Assembly (NCBI GenBank): GCA_016718845.1 | Contig: JADKCK010000057.1 | Location: 1-35,612 of the forward strand | Length of the DNA: 35,612 nt | Direction of reading: 5' to 3' | DNA from: Sphingobacteriales bacterium | GTDB taxonomy: Bacteria; Bacteroidota; Bacteroidia; Chitinophagales; UBA2359 | Part shown: positions 10,326-18,962 of the stretch, piece by piece | Numbering within the stretch: position 1 is the stretch's first letter | Layout of the letters: every line of letters begins with the position of its first letter | Position numbers and translations under genes: made by a program | The notes under the pieces: model-generated | Databases searched by the model: none | What the model saw: the letters and a program-made list of their open reading frames with translations, nothing else | What the model was told of the DNA's origin: nothing

Positions 10326-10756
10326 CTTGAGTTTTATCGTTAGGGGGTAAATAACTATTTGCTTGCATTTACCCATTGAGTAATAAAAATGGCGCATTTA
10401 AGCAACAAAACCCTTTTTTTGCAACCAATAGCCCTACTTATATCGCTATCAAACAAAAATACCCCTATCACCATATCGCCAACAAACACACCAATAGCCG
10501 CTATTTTTCTCTTTTTTTTGCCAACAAAGCTCTCTATGTATTGTTTAGCAATTGTTTTTACAGTAACTTTGTGTTTTTATTGAGCTATTTATCTTTTAGC
10601 ATAGTTATCTTAGGCATTTTAATCGCCAATGTATGGCTATTTAGCCCTAATTATCGCACAAACACCGCCAAGCAATAACCGCTAAATGCAAAACTTTGTT
10701 GTTTAGCCACAAAACCAACATCAGCCTAAAACCTTAATTCATAATCTATCATCACC

Positions 10757-13504
10757 ATGAAAAAACTACTTTTTATTGTTGCTCTATTAAGCAACATACA
10801 GGTACTAATAGCACAACCCGCTATCCAGAACCTGTATTTTAATAGTGCTGCCAACATTACAAGGCTTAACTTTGCCACCGACCCACCTACGGTTATCCCA
10901 ACGGGCATACCCGATGCTGGCGGCGTTGCCGAAGGTATTGCCCACTACGAAGACCAAGACGGCAACGTTATCTTTTGGGTAAACTCTAATGGTGTTTACA
11001 ACCAAAACGGAGCCTTAATGAGTGGCTCGGCAGGTATTTTAACCAACTCGTCGGCTGCCGAAATATGTGTTTGCCCTAAACCCGAAGACGACAACAAATA
11101 CTACATCTTTTATAACACCGAAACCTGCTCTGCTTTGCGCTATTCAATAGTAGATATGAGTCTGAATGGTGGATTAGGTAACGTAACCAACCTAAACGCC
11201 GTAATAGACAACGCCAGTTTTGGCGAAGGCATTGAGGTGATACGCATACCTGGCACCTGCGAGTATTGGTTGGTAGGCTACCAATGTGGCACAGGCTTTA
11301 AACGGTTTAGGATAGATGGCGGAGGTATTACACCCGGAACCATCATTCAAAACTATGCAACGCCAACAGGCTACGACGGGCGCGGCGAACTTGATTTTCA
11401 CCGCAACAAAATAGGTTGCGCCTTTGCTTTCTCTAATACCGTGTTTGTCTCCGATTTTGATGCCATTTCTGGCACCATTGCCAACCCTACTACCATTAGC
11501 AATGTAGCCTTTAACAATGCTCCTTATGGTTTAGAGTTTTCGCCCGATGCCTCTAAAATGTACTTCTCGTTGTGGTACTCTGGGTTTGTTACCAACGATA
11601 TATATCAGTACGACTTTGCCACCCAAACCTATACGGGCTATAACGCCCCTGGTAGCAGCAACCTTGGGCATATAGAAATGGGCAGCGATGGCAAGCTATA
11701 CATTATCCACGACACCAGCCCCGGCATTACCGTTATCAACAATCCCAACGACCCTATCCCTACTTTCTCTACCATCAACACTGCCAATGCTTTGGGTTTG
11801 GGTATCTCCGATTTTATCCAATCGGACATTTATAGCACAGGCATTTTTCAAGGCGATACCACCTGCCGCACTGTTGGCAATAGCGTAGTGCTAACCACCA
11901 ACAACTCATCACTAACCTACAACTGGATAGACTCGTTTACAGGCGAGATATTGTTTACCGGTAGCCAATATAGCTTTACTATGCCCACCGACCCTGTTAA
12001 TCTGTTTGTGGTGCGCAACGATGCACCCGGTTGCTCCGATACCCTACGTTACCTCATCAACCCTAACCCCGACATAGACGCAGGTCCCGATTTGACCATT
12101 GAATTAGGCGAAAGCATACAAATACAATCAACCGCCGAGGTTAATGCCTCGTACATTTGGTTTCCAGATGCGGGTTTAGACGACCCTTTTACCCTAAGCC
12201 CCATTGCCAGCCCAACAAGCACCACTACCTATTTTGTGGCAGCCGTTGTAGACCAATGTCAAGGAAGCGACATGATGACCATTACGGTAGTAGATAACAA
12301 CACCCAAACCGATACTTTGTGCGTGCCTGTTGGCAATCAAACCACCTTATCGCTGCCCGATAGCCTGTTAAACATTACTTGGGCAACCCTCAACGACCCC
12401 ACCAACATACTTAGCACCAATGCCAACTTTGCGGTAACAGCCACACCCACCGTAACCACCTATATAGGCAAGGGCGACAATCCTACCATTTTAGGCAGCT
12501 ACCAAGTGCAAATAATGGTTATTGCTACGCCCAACTTAGATGCAGGTGCAGGCGGTACTATTGTTAATGGCACTTCGGTACAGCTTAGTGCATCGGGTGG
12601 CGGCGGAAATGGTTATGCATGGACACCTGCCGCAAGCCTCGACAACCCTGCCCTACCCAATCCAACAGCTACACCAACCACCACCACTACCTATTACCTA
12701 AGCAGCAACAACAACCCCTATTGCCCCGCCACCGATTCGGTAACAATAACGGTTATCAACATTACCGATGGTCAAATAGACTCGCTTTGCGCCAATGTTG
12801 GCGCTCAACAAACCTTAAACGTAAGCAGTGGTAACTTTAGTAGTATTGTTTGGGCAGATGCAGCACAACCCACCAACAGTTTAGGCAGCGGCGCAAGTTT
12901 TACTTTTACCGTGCCTAACCAAGATGCCATTTATGTAGCCAAAGCCACCGATGCATCGGGCAATATCACCAATTTTTACTTTAAGGTGTTTGCCAACCCG
13001 CAAGTAAATGCAGGCTCCGACGTAACCGTTAACGAAGGTAGCATAGTACAACTAAACGCCAGCAACGGCAGTAATTATGCTTGGACACCCGTCGCAAGCC
13101 TCGACAATGCCAACATTGCCAACCCCACCACTATTGCCCTATACGAAACCACCGATTTTAGCGTACAAAACACCACCAACAACGGCTGCACCAGCACCGA
13201 TGCCGTAGTTATTACCGTAAAATCGGAGAGTATTGTGTTAGTACCAAACGCTTTTTCGCCCAACAACGACCAAACAAACGATGTGCTTAGAATAACCACC
13301 TTTAACATCACCGATTTGTTAGCCTTTGAGGTATACAACCGTTGGGGGCAAAAGGTATTTGAAACCACCAACCTAACCGACGGTTGGGATGGTAAATTTA
13401 AAGGCACCGAGCAAGAAATGGGCGTGTATGTATACCAAATACGTGTGCGTGCCAAAGACGGAACCGAATACGACTACAAAGGTAATTTTACTTTGTTTAG
13501 ATAA
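10757..13504 (+). CDS. T9SS type B (gliding-motility-type C-terminal) surface protein
   Basis: An intact 915-residue secreted protein. A signal peptide (MKKLLFIVALLSNIQVLIAQ) leads into a region with beta-propeller/lactonase-like features (YYIFYNTETC, EFSPDASKMYF, DIYQYDF). Three PKD/Ig-like domains follow, of the form N-P-x-x-x-A-G ... Y-x-W-x-P-x-x-x-L-D ... T-x-T-T-x-Y ... I-T-V. The C-terminal ~90 residues are a type B sorting domain (VLVPNAFSPNNDQTNDVLRI ... FEVYNRWGQKVFET ... GWDGKFKG ... GVYVYQIRV). Family members are exported by the type IX system and kept at, or released from, the surface; the exact ligand is unknown. It has its own terminator. The start is supported by the signal peptide; no Shine-Dalgarno is evident, as is usual in this phylum. 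Confidence 0.88.
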   Translation: MKKLLFIVALLSNIQVLIAQPAIQNLYFNSAANITRLNFATDPPTVIPTGIPDAGGVAEGIAHYEDQDGNVIFWVNSNGVYNQNGALMSGSAGILTNSSAAEICVCPKPEDDNKYYIFYNTETCSALRYSIVDMSLNGGLGNVTNLNAVIDNASFGEGIEVIRIPGTCEYWLVGYQCGTGFKRFRIDGGGITPGTIIQNYATPTGYDGRGELDFHRNKIGCAFAFSNTVFVSDFDAISGTIANPTTISNVAFNNAPYGLEFSPDASKMYFSLWYSGFVTNDIYQYDFATQTYTGYNAPGSSNLGHIEMGSDGKLYIIHDTSPGITVINNPNDPIPTFSTINTANALGLGISDFIQSDIYSTGIFQGDTTCRTVGNSVVLTTNNSSLTYNWIDSFTGEILFTGSQYSFTMPTDPVNLFVVRNDAPGCSDTLRYLINPNPDIDAGPDLTIELGESIQIQSTAEVNASYIWFPDAGLDDPFTLSPIASPTSTTTYFVAAVVDQCQGSDMMTITVVDNNTQTDTLCVPVGNQTTLSLPDSLLNITWATLNDPTNILSTNANFAVTATPTVTTYIGKGDNPTILGSYQVQIMVIATPNLDAGAGGTIVNGTSVQLSASGGGGNGYAWTPAASLDNPALPNPTATPTTTTTYYLSSNNNPYCPATDSVTITVINITDGQIDSLCANVGAQQTLNVSSGNFSSIVWADAAQPTNSLGSGASFTFTVPNQDAIYVAKATDASGNITNFYFKVFANPQVNAGSDVTVNEGSIVQLNASNGSNYAWTPVASLDNANIANPTTIALYETTDFSVQNTTNNGCTSTDAVVITVKSESIVLVPNAFSPNNDQTNDVLRITTFNITDLLAFEVYNRWGQKVFETTNLTDGWDGKFKGTEQEMGVYVYQIRVRAKDGTEYDYKGNFTLFR

Positions 13505-13525
13505 AACACCCACCCATACATCACT

Positions 13526-13565
13526 AAAAACGCTGATAAGCTGTAATAGCTTGTCAGCGTTTTTG
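13526..13565 (+). terminator. terminator of the type B T9SS gene
   Basis: A 17-bp stem with one G-T pair (AAAAACGCTGATAAGCT at 13526-13542 with its complement at 13548-13564) and a five-T tail, 22 bp after the stop codon. ATAAGGCATA follows, as in the two ~128-bp repeat copies. Confidence 0.85.
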
Positions 13566-13860
13566 CATATACTATAAGGCATAAAAAAGTAATGTTTATT
13601 AGTGTCAATAATTAGCAAACAGTTGTGGTAAAGATACCCAATTGTTAACAAATTAACAATGCCGCTTTTGTTTTTTGGGCGATGAGTAGCTATAATAAGT
13701 GTGTTACATACAACAAGCTAAGTATTTTTTGGGCAGATGATAATAAATCTTTTGAAAACAATAAACGTATTGCTGCTAACAATGCCACCACATCTTCACA
13801 TCGCCATATCGTTACATCGCCACATCGAAACATCGCCGTATCGCCACATATCAACACGTT

Positions 13861-13935
13861 TTAACCCCGAAGGGGTGACACTATTATAGCCAATAGATAC
13901 GCGCCTTGTTTATCAAACCCCGAAGGGGTGACACT
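13861..13935 (+). repeat. two REP-like palindromes
   Basis: ACCCCGAAGGGGT at 13864-13876 and again at 13917-13929, each followed by GACACTAT. The same palindrome family recurs four times at 26994-27140. Confidence 0.85.
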
Positions 13936-13939
13936 ATAT

Positions 13940-14149
13940 AATGCCCAAACATCTATCATCGCCCAAAACCGTAATAACACTAATGCAATAATAGCTCTTT
14001 GTTGTGCGGTCGTTGATACTTGCATAGCGAGTGTTGTTTGTTGTGGTGCAAAAACGCCTATCATCGCCCAAAACCGTAATAACACTAATGCAATAATAGC
14101 TCTTTGTTGTGCGGACGTTGATACTTGCGTTGCGGTCGTTATATGTTGT
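13940..14149 (+). repeat. two 105-bp units (5 x 21 bp)
   Basis: 13940-14044 and 14045-14149 are near-identical over most of their length. Each holds five 21-bp blocks; the second begins GCCCAAAACCG and the fourth contains GTTGATACTTGC. Encoded heptads read ...SII, AQNRNNT, NAIIALC, CAVVDTC and so on. Confidence 0.9.
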
Positions 14150-14569
14150 GACGCAATGTCCGCTCTGACTGACGCAATGTCTGCTCGTTGTCGTGCGGTC
14201 GTTGATACTTGCGTTGCGGTCGTTATATGTTGTGACGCAATGTCCGCTCTGACTGACGCAATGTCTGCTCGTTGTCGTGCGGTCGTTGATACTTGCGTTG
14301 CGGTCGTTATATGTTGTGACGCAATGTCCGCTCTGACTGAGGCACTGTCTGGTCGTTGTCGTGCGGTCGTTGATACTTGCGTTGCGGTCGTTATATGTTG
14401 TGACGCAATGTCCGCTCTGACTGACGCAATGTCTGCTCGTTGTCGTGCGGTCGTTGATACTTGCGTTGCGGTCGTTATATGTTGTGACGCAATGTCCGCT
14501 CTGACTGACGCAATGTCTGCTCTTTGTCGTGCGGTCGTTGATACTTGCGTTGCGGTTTTAATATGATGT
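14150..14569 (+). repeat. five 84-bp units (4 x 21 bp)
   Basis: Units start at 14150, 14234, 14318, 14402 and 14486. Each contains GACGCAATGTCCGCTCTGAC, a second GACGCAATGTC block, a GTGCGGTCGTTGATACTTGC block and a GTTGCGGTCGTTATATG block. The third unit has an AGGCACTGTCTGG variant and the fifth diverges in its last block, where a TGA appears in the otherwise open frame. The last two block types also occur in the 105-bp units. Confidence 0.95.
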
Positions 14570-14846
14570 CAAGAAATGATAGCTCTTTGTCGTGCGGTCG
14601 TTACTAATTGCGCTGCGGGTGTTGTTTGTTGTGGTATAAAAACTGCTATCATCACCCAAAACCTGTTTATTGTTTGGGCAGATGAAAATGAGGCTTTTGA
14701 AAACAATAAATGCATGGCGGCTAATAGTGCTAATTTGGCTGTAAAAATGCTTATCATCACCTCCAAACTACCTATTGTTTATAGAGAGATAAACAACGGC
14801 TACACAAGCAATAAATGTATCGTTGATGTTTGTACTCATTTACATA

Positions 14847-14884
14847 TAAAAACCGCTATCAGGATTTAAAACCCTAATAGCGGT
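14847..14884 (-). terminator. terminator of the GH9 gene
   Basis: On the minus strand, ACCGCTATTAGG (14884-14873) pairs with CCTGATAGCGGT (14863-14852) with one mismatch and is followed by a five-T run. It lies about 50 bp past the stop of the GH9 frame. Confidence 0.75.
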
Positions 14885-14934
14885 GGTATAAATACTAATC
14901 GATACAGTTTTATTATGCTTGCTTATCTGTTTAG

Positions 14935-17007
14935 CTATTCTATGGTTTGTTCAACGCTTATGATGCCTGCTGTACCGTTGCTCCATTGTACCGTAATTTG
15001 GTTAGTACCTTGCCCCGATGTGATAGTGCCTCCTATAACTGTCCAAGTGTAGGTTGCCCCTGCAACTGCGGCTACATTATAAGTATTTGATTGGTTGCCG
15101 CAAGCGTTTTCGCTACCAGCAATTACTATGTTTTGCGATACCGAGCAGCACATATATTGAGCCAACAAACGTATGTACGATGCTTGTGTATAGATGGCGT
15201 TTTCGGTTATCTCCCACGAGTTTTGGGGGTAACTTGTGTTCCAGTCTTTGAACGATTTTTGGATAGGTTGGTTTTGTGGTGGCGAGATAACAGGTCCCAC
15301 ATAATCTCCATCGGGTTGATAATTAGGGTTAGCACCGCCGGGTATAAATCCAGGGGCAGGACCATAAGTCGAAACCCCTACCCTATCCCATAAAGCGCTG
15401 CCGTCGGTAAACCAACCATGGTAAAACTCATTGACACTGTTTTCGGCTCCGTAGCTACTCATGTTGCTCAAATAAGCAATTGCAATAGGGTTAATGCCGT
15501 GCATATAATGTATGTATCCGGCAGCGGCATTGTTGTAGTTAGTGACATTGGCAGCATCTAAACCATACACGTTCATACTTGCTAACATACTACCTTGCCT
15601 TGCTTTCGTGCCATTACTGCCCCAAGTGTAGTTGTCATCTGATAGATAAGCCCTGTAAGCGTCGGTATTGTTGGTGTAGGCGGGTAAATTATCGGCATTG
15701 CCTGTGCTTAGGTTATTGCTGTAGGTGTTTCTGATGTTGTTTTTAACCGCATTGGTAACACCTGTTTGTTTGCTGTAGTACAATATAGCGCTTTGGTGTC
15801 CTGCCTCGAAGGGGTAAGCAAACGACCATTGGAAAAGATGCAAACTGGTGTAGTTAGCCTCGACGTAAGTTTTGTAAGTAGCATTGCTTGTTAAGGCATA
15901 CAAAACACTAGCGGCAGCTAACTTACGAGCTTGGGTATCGTAGGTGCTAATTTCTTGTTCGCCAGCAGCCACTATGTTTTCATTGTAATAGGTGATATTT
16001 GGATTGGCATTAGCCCAATTATAAGCGGTAATAGCAGCCATTTGTAGGGTTGTGTCGTAGGGGGTATTGCCAATGCTGTTGTATTGTTTGGCAGCTAAGG
16101 CAAAGATAGCGGCAGCGGTATAACTTGCCGATGTTGTTGCGGGACCATAAAAGCGTTGTGCGTTGTCGGCGCTTGGTGGGCTTGCCGATGCATAGTTTTG
16201 TACACCTACTACGCACAGTACCCCGCCATCGGTTTGTTGCATACGCAGTAGCCAATCTAATTCGTATTTTGTTTCATCGAGCAAATCGGGTACGCCATTC
16301 CCCGATTCGGGTATGTTATAATCATCTGCCCAAGCAGTAGGCTTTTCTTCGTAGGCAAGCAACAAGTCTATCATCGTTTCGTACAAAAAGTTGACGTACT
16401 TATTGTAGTCTCCGGCATCGTGCCATCCACCCCAAAGGTCTTTTGAGCTTGCTGCGTTTGGGTTTAAGATAGAGCGGCAGTTGTGGTCTTGCAATGCACC
16501 TAAGTGGCAGGCTGTTGCATCTTGCCAATTGGCATGTGCATGTGGGGTAGATTTAGGTGAGCCGCATCGCTGATAATAAAATGTTCGGACAGCTTGACGC
16601 ATCGTTGCATCGTACACACAATCGCTTATCTCAAATTCGTAAGAAGTTACGTTATTGCTCGGGTCGTAGATGTGGTAAGTACCCTCGGTTGTTAGGGTTG
16701 AGAAATCGAACCACCAAACCTTATCACCCGATTGCGAATGTGTAGCTCCGCCGTTCCAAGCCACAGGGCTGCCCGAAAACACCACGCTACTATCCAACGA
16801 TGAGCGCACTTGGTACACGCTACCGGGTATAAAATTGGTGCTAACATTATAGCCTATTTGCGGATTGCTGATAACGGCTACTTTTTGAGCATTCGTTTGG
16901 TAGCCAAATTGGTCTACTTTAATGCGGTTATCAACGCTTGTGGTAGGTGGTGGCTCAACGGCTTGGCAAGTAGCACTTAGGGTATATTGATTAACAAAGC
17001 TCCACAT
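14935..17007 (-). CDS. glycoside hydrolase family 9 (endoglucanase/cellulase) part of a split two-domain enzyme
   Basis: 690 codons. An Ig-like cellulase N-terminal domain (VDQFGYQTNAQKVAVIS, about residues 30-128) precedes a GH9 (alpha/alpha)6 catalytic domain. The base motif GGWHDAGDYNKY places Asp at about 197 and 200; the acid lies in WEITENAIY (Glu about 602). A PKD-like module (CGNQSNTYNV ... YTWTV ... ITVQW) ends the frame abruptly, with no T9SS tail. GH9 enzymes cleave beta-1,4-glucans. The frame is continuous upstream into the esterase domain apart from one TAA at 17059-17061, and the first Met used here lies in the last esterase helix, so this piece has no signal peptide of its own. 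It is best read as the second half of one secreted bifunctional protein beginning at 17708. Confidence 0.85.
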   Translation of the reverse strand: MWSFVNQYTLSATCQAVEPPPTTSVDNRIKVDQFGYQTNAQKVAVISNPQIGYNVSTNFIPGSVYQVRSSLDSSVVFSGSPVAWNGGATHSQSGDKVWWFDFSTLTTEGTYHIYDPSNNVTSYEFEISDCVYDATMRQAVRTFYYQRCGSPKSTPHAHANWQDATACHLGALQDHNCRSILNPNAASSKDLWGGWHDAGDYNKYVNFLYETMIDLLLAYEEKPTAWADDYNIPESGNGVPDLLDETKYELDWLLRMQQTDGGVLCVVGVQNYASASPPSADNAQRFYGPATTSASYTAAAIFALAAKQYNSIGNTPYDTTLQMAAITAYNWANANPNITYYNENIVAAGEQEISTYDTQARKLAAASVLYALTSNATYKTYVEANYTSLHLFQWSFAYPFEAGHQSAILYYSKQTGVTNAVKNNIRNTYSNNLSTGNADNLPAYTNNTDAYRAYLSDDNYTWGSNGTKARQGSMLASMNVYGLDAANVTNYNNAAAGYIHYMHGINPIAIAYLSNMSSYGAENSVNEFYHGWFTDGSALWDRVGVSTYGPAPGFIPGGANPNYQPDGDYVGPVISPPQNQPIQKSFKDWNTSYPQNSWEITENAIYTQASYIRLLAQYMCCSVSQNIVIAGSENACGNQSNTYNVAAVAGATYTWTVIGGTITSGQGTNQITVQWSNGTAGIISVEQTIE

Positions 17008-17058
17008 TTCTTGGGCGATGTTAAACTCGTTAGTATCTTGCGTGGGCCAGCCATGCCC

Positions 17059-17708
17059 TTAGCTCCATGTAGTAGCGGGCGGGCTAACGGTGTTGTCGGC
17101 GGTGCCATGAATGTGTAAAACAGGTACGCTGGCATCGAAATTGGCATTATAGTAATCATTAGACACAGGGTCGTTGGTGTCGTACCATATTGAGCCTGCA
17201 TAAGGAGCAATAGCCGCAATTTTATTAGACATGGCAACAGCCGCATAGTAAGCCATAAAAGCCCCCGACGAATGTCCGGCGGCATAAACCTTTTGGCAGT
17301 TGATGCCGTAAGTAGTTTTAAAATGTTCGATGAGGGCATCAAGAAACGGGAGGTCGTCGGCAAGGTTTGCATTGTCGGGTCGTCCTGCGGTACCGTCTAT
17401 GTATTGGTTCCAAGTTCGGGAGCTACCAGCCATTTGTCCGTCGGGGTATACCGCGATAAAATTATTGGCATCGGCAATGGCATCTAATCCGCAATAACTT
17501 TTTATACCGCTTCCCGAGCCGCCATCGCCGTGCATCATAATAAACAGTGGCAAGTTAGAGGAGGCAGTAGGTGCATTTGCTTCGCCGAGTGAAACACAAA
17601 AGTACGTGCCAAGCCATTTACGGTTAAGGTTCCGTTGCTGTTATAGGCTTGTGCGTTTAGCGAAAAGAGGAGTACAAAGAGAACGAATGATTGAAAAAGT
17701 GGTTTCAT
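17059..17708 (-). pseudogene. CE1/PHB-depolymerase-type esterase, N-terminal half of the GH9 fusion
   Basis: The start is ATG at 17708, with a clear signal peptide (MKPLFQSFVLF...NAQA) and an N-terminal strand (GTLTVNGLARTFVFHS). The frame shifts near 17583-17590 (one missing G restores SGEANAPTASSNLPLFIMMHG). The rest is an alpha/beta hydrolase of the feruloyl/acetyl-xylan esterase and PHB-depolymerase group: MMHGDGGSG oxyanion region, AVYPDG, W-N-Q-Y, nucleophile motif GHSSGAF, and HIHGTADNTV with the acid. The TAA at 17059-17061 comes three or four residues before GHGWPTQD, whose His should complete the triad; the final helix (EFNIAQEMWSFVNQYTL) reads on in frame into GH9. As sequenced, the esterase would lack its catalytic His. 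Confidence 0.8.
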
Positions 17709-17836
17709 TACCGTTAGTTGTTGGTTTATTAGTAATAATTGTGTAGTATTTTGGGCTAAATGTATCAAATGCTATTTTGTATATGGGCTTGTTGCTATAG
17801 TTTGTTACCGCAACAGCCAATTTTTTTGAGGATTTA

Positions 17837-17879
17837 CAAAAAAAACACACTTCTTTGCGTGTTGATACAAAGAAGTGTG
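17837..17879 (-). terminator. terminator of the Cys-rich lipoprotein gene
   Basis: CACACTTCTTTG at 17846-17857 pairs perfectly with CAAAGAAGTGTG at 17868-17879; on the minus strand an eight-T run follows. It is about 60 bp downstream of the inferred stop at 17938. Confidence 0.85.
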
Positions 17880-17937
17880 CAATAATGTTTCGATGATTAA
17901 AGCTATTAGTTAGCTAGCATTAAATCCGTTTGTGTTT

Positions 17938-18631
17938 TTAGTTATAGCTTACGTTGTTAAACACACCTGTTGTAACGGCACTTCCGCCGCCGCCTGTTGC
18001 ATTGGGCAATTAAAGGTAAAAGTACCCGATACTTTTTTGGTGGCGGTATCAAATATCGAGAAGGTAAGTGTGCCGTCGGATGTACTTAGGCAAGCGTTTG
18101 TTCCGTTGGTGTAGGTAATAGGCGATAGCGAAGAAACGGGGTAGGTACCCGGAACAAATGCGCCTGAGTGCGTAATAGCAATACTTTTTGTGCCATTTGT
18201 GCCGGTTATTATCAGAATAGGCGAAGCACCTGTTGTGGCTACGCCGGTGGCAGTAATAGCGCTAAAAGACGAGCCGTCTATGGCACAAGTAAAAGTACCA
18301 GAGCCAGTACCACATGGCGAGCACGAGCCTCCGCAATCGACACCAGTTTCGGTGCCATTTTATACCATCGGTACAAGTAGGGGTTGGTTTGGCAAGCATT
18401 AGGGCAGGGTCCGCCACAATCTACGCCCAATTCGCCGCCGTCTTGAACGCCATTGCTGCAACTAACTGCGTTTTCGCATGGAGGGCATTTGCCAGCAGCA
18501 TCGCCGCAATCAATACCTGTTTCGCCTTGGTTTTGTTTACCGTCGGTGCAAGAAGCCTCTTGTTTGCAGCTATTTACTAAGGTTGCAAAAGAGAGCGAAA
18601 ATAAGAAAAGTAATAAAGAAAACTTTTTCAT
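17938..18631 (-). pseudogene. Cys-rich module lipoprotein (several frameshifts)
   Basis: It starts at MKKFSLLLFLFSLSF...VNSC, a lipoprotein signal with the lipobox Cys. Three Cys-rich modules of the form C-x-D/N-G-x-x-x-x-x-E-x-G-x-D-C-G follow (SCTDGKQNQGETGIDCG; SCSNGVQDGGELGVDCGG; TCTDGI..GTETGVDCGG). The C-terminal domain (TFTCAIDGSSFSAITATG ... SGTFTF ... VTTGVFNNVSYN) resembles small Bacteroidota lipoprotein domains such as DUF6252, but I am not certain. Reading through needs frame changes at the G-run 18380-18383, the T-run 18358-18361 and the GGG at 18004-18006 (plus-strand letters). Without the last change the frame ends at 17949. Each correction lies at a short homopolymer, so sequencing error is as likely as decay. 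Function unknown. Confidence 0.65.
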
Positions 18632-18962
18632 GAAAATAGATTTAAGTTTTTGAATTTGTTTGACAAGCATAAGCAGGAGGAATTTCTGCCATTACGTAAT
18701 TTTTAGCGTTTTGAAGAGGCAAACTTACAGCGTAAATTTGGTTTTTTTGAAAAAATGAGCAAAAGTTTTTAGCTTAAGGCTATAAAAAAGCAATTTGAAA
18801 ACTTTTTGTGTGCTTTTTACCTATTTTGGTCATTTTTTATTGTATCTTTGCATCGCTTACCAAAGTATTATGGCGTGACTAAGATTTTTTTTTCAGTCTA
18901 TATCATTCAATTATTAACCATTTATCATTGTATTACAAAATACAACAAACAAATTTATCATT
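18632..18962 (+). promoter_or_regulatory. divergent intergenic region; -7 element of the porin gene
   Basis: It separates the minus-strand lipoprotein from the plus-strand porin. TATCTTTG at 18843-18850 fits the TAnnTTTG element, but the nearest upstream TTTG (18825-18828) is only 14 bp away, so the -33 match is poor. On the minus strand TAAGTTTG (18727-18720) could serve the lipoprotein gene, also without a well-placed -33. Nothing else was recognised. Confidence 0.35.

Larger units (their letters stand above)
10127..10756 (+). other. 630-bp intergenic stretch with a weak small ORF
   Basis: It holds repeat copy b with its terminator and a promoter-like pair. From 10376 (TTG) a 100-codon frame and from 10389 (ATG) an overlapping 64-codon frame are open. 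Both are rich in Phe, Asn and Lys, have no recognisable domain and overlap each other, so neither is called as a gene. The rest looks like AT-rich leader for the 10757 gene. Confidence 0.5.
13690..14863 (+). repeat. 21-bp-phased higher-order repeat locus
   Basis: From about 13709 to 14863 nearly all sequence can be cut into 21-bp blocks in one constant phase (block starts 13709, 13730, ... 13940, 13961, ... 14843). Related blocks recur at whole multiples of 21; for example the TGGGCAGATGA blocks at 13730 and 14675 are 945 bp (45 x 21) apart. The 13793-13935 part is degenerate (ACATCGCCACATCG-like repeats and two REP-like palindromes). No recognisable gene lies here. One reading frame is open for most of it, with stops at 13862 and 14564. 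Confidence 0.8.

Noticed and set aside
10376..10678. Small membrane-protein-like ORF before the type B T9SS gene
   Set aside because: Non-ATG start, overlapping frame of similar quality, composition of AT-rich spacer, no recognised domain.
14576..14869. Separate gene in the tail of the 21-bp locus
   Set aside because: It is the same frame and block pattern as the upstream repeat ORF after one TGA, so it is treated as part of that locus.
4984..17061. Recoding of stop codons (selenocysteine or pyrrolysine style) at 4984 and 17059
   Set aside because: One is TGA and the other TAA, no downstream recoding hairpin was seen at the TAA, and frameshifts are also present in these genes, so mutation or read error is simpler.
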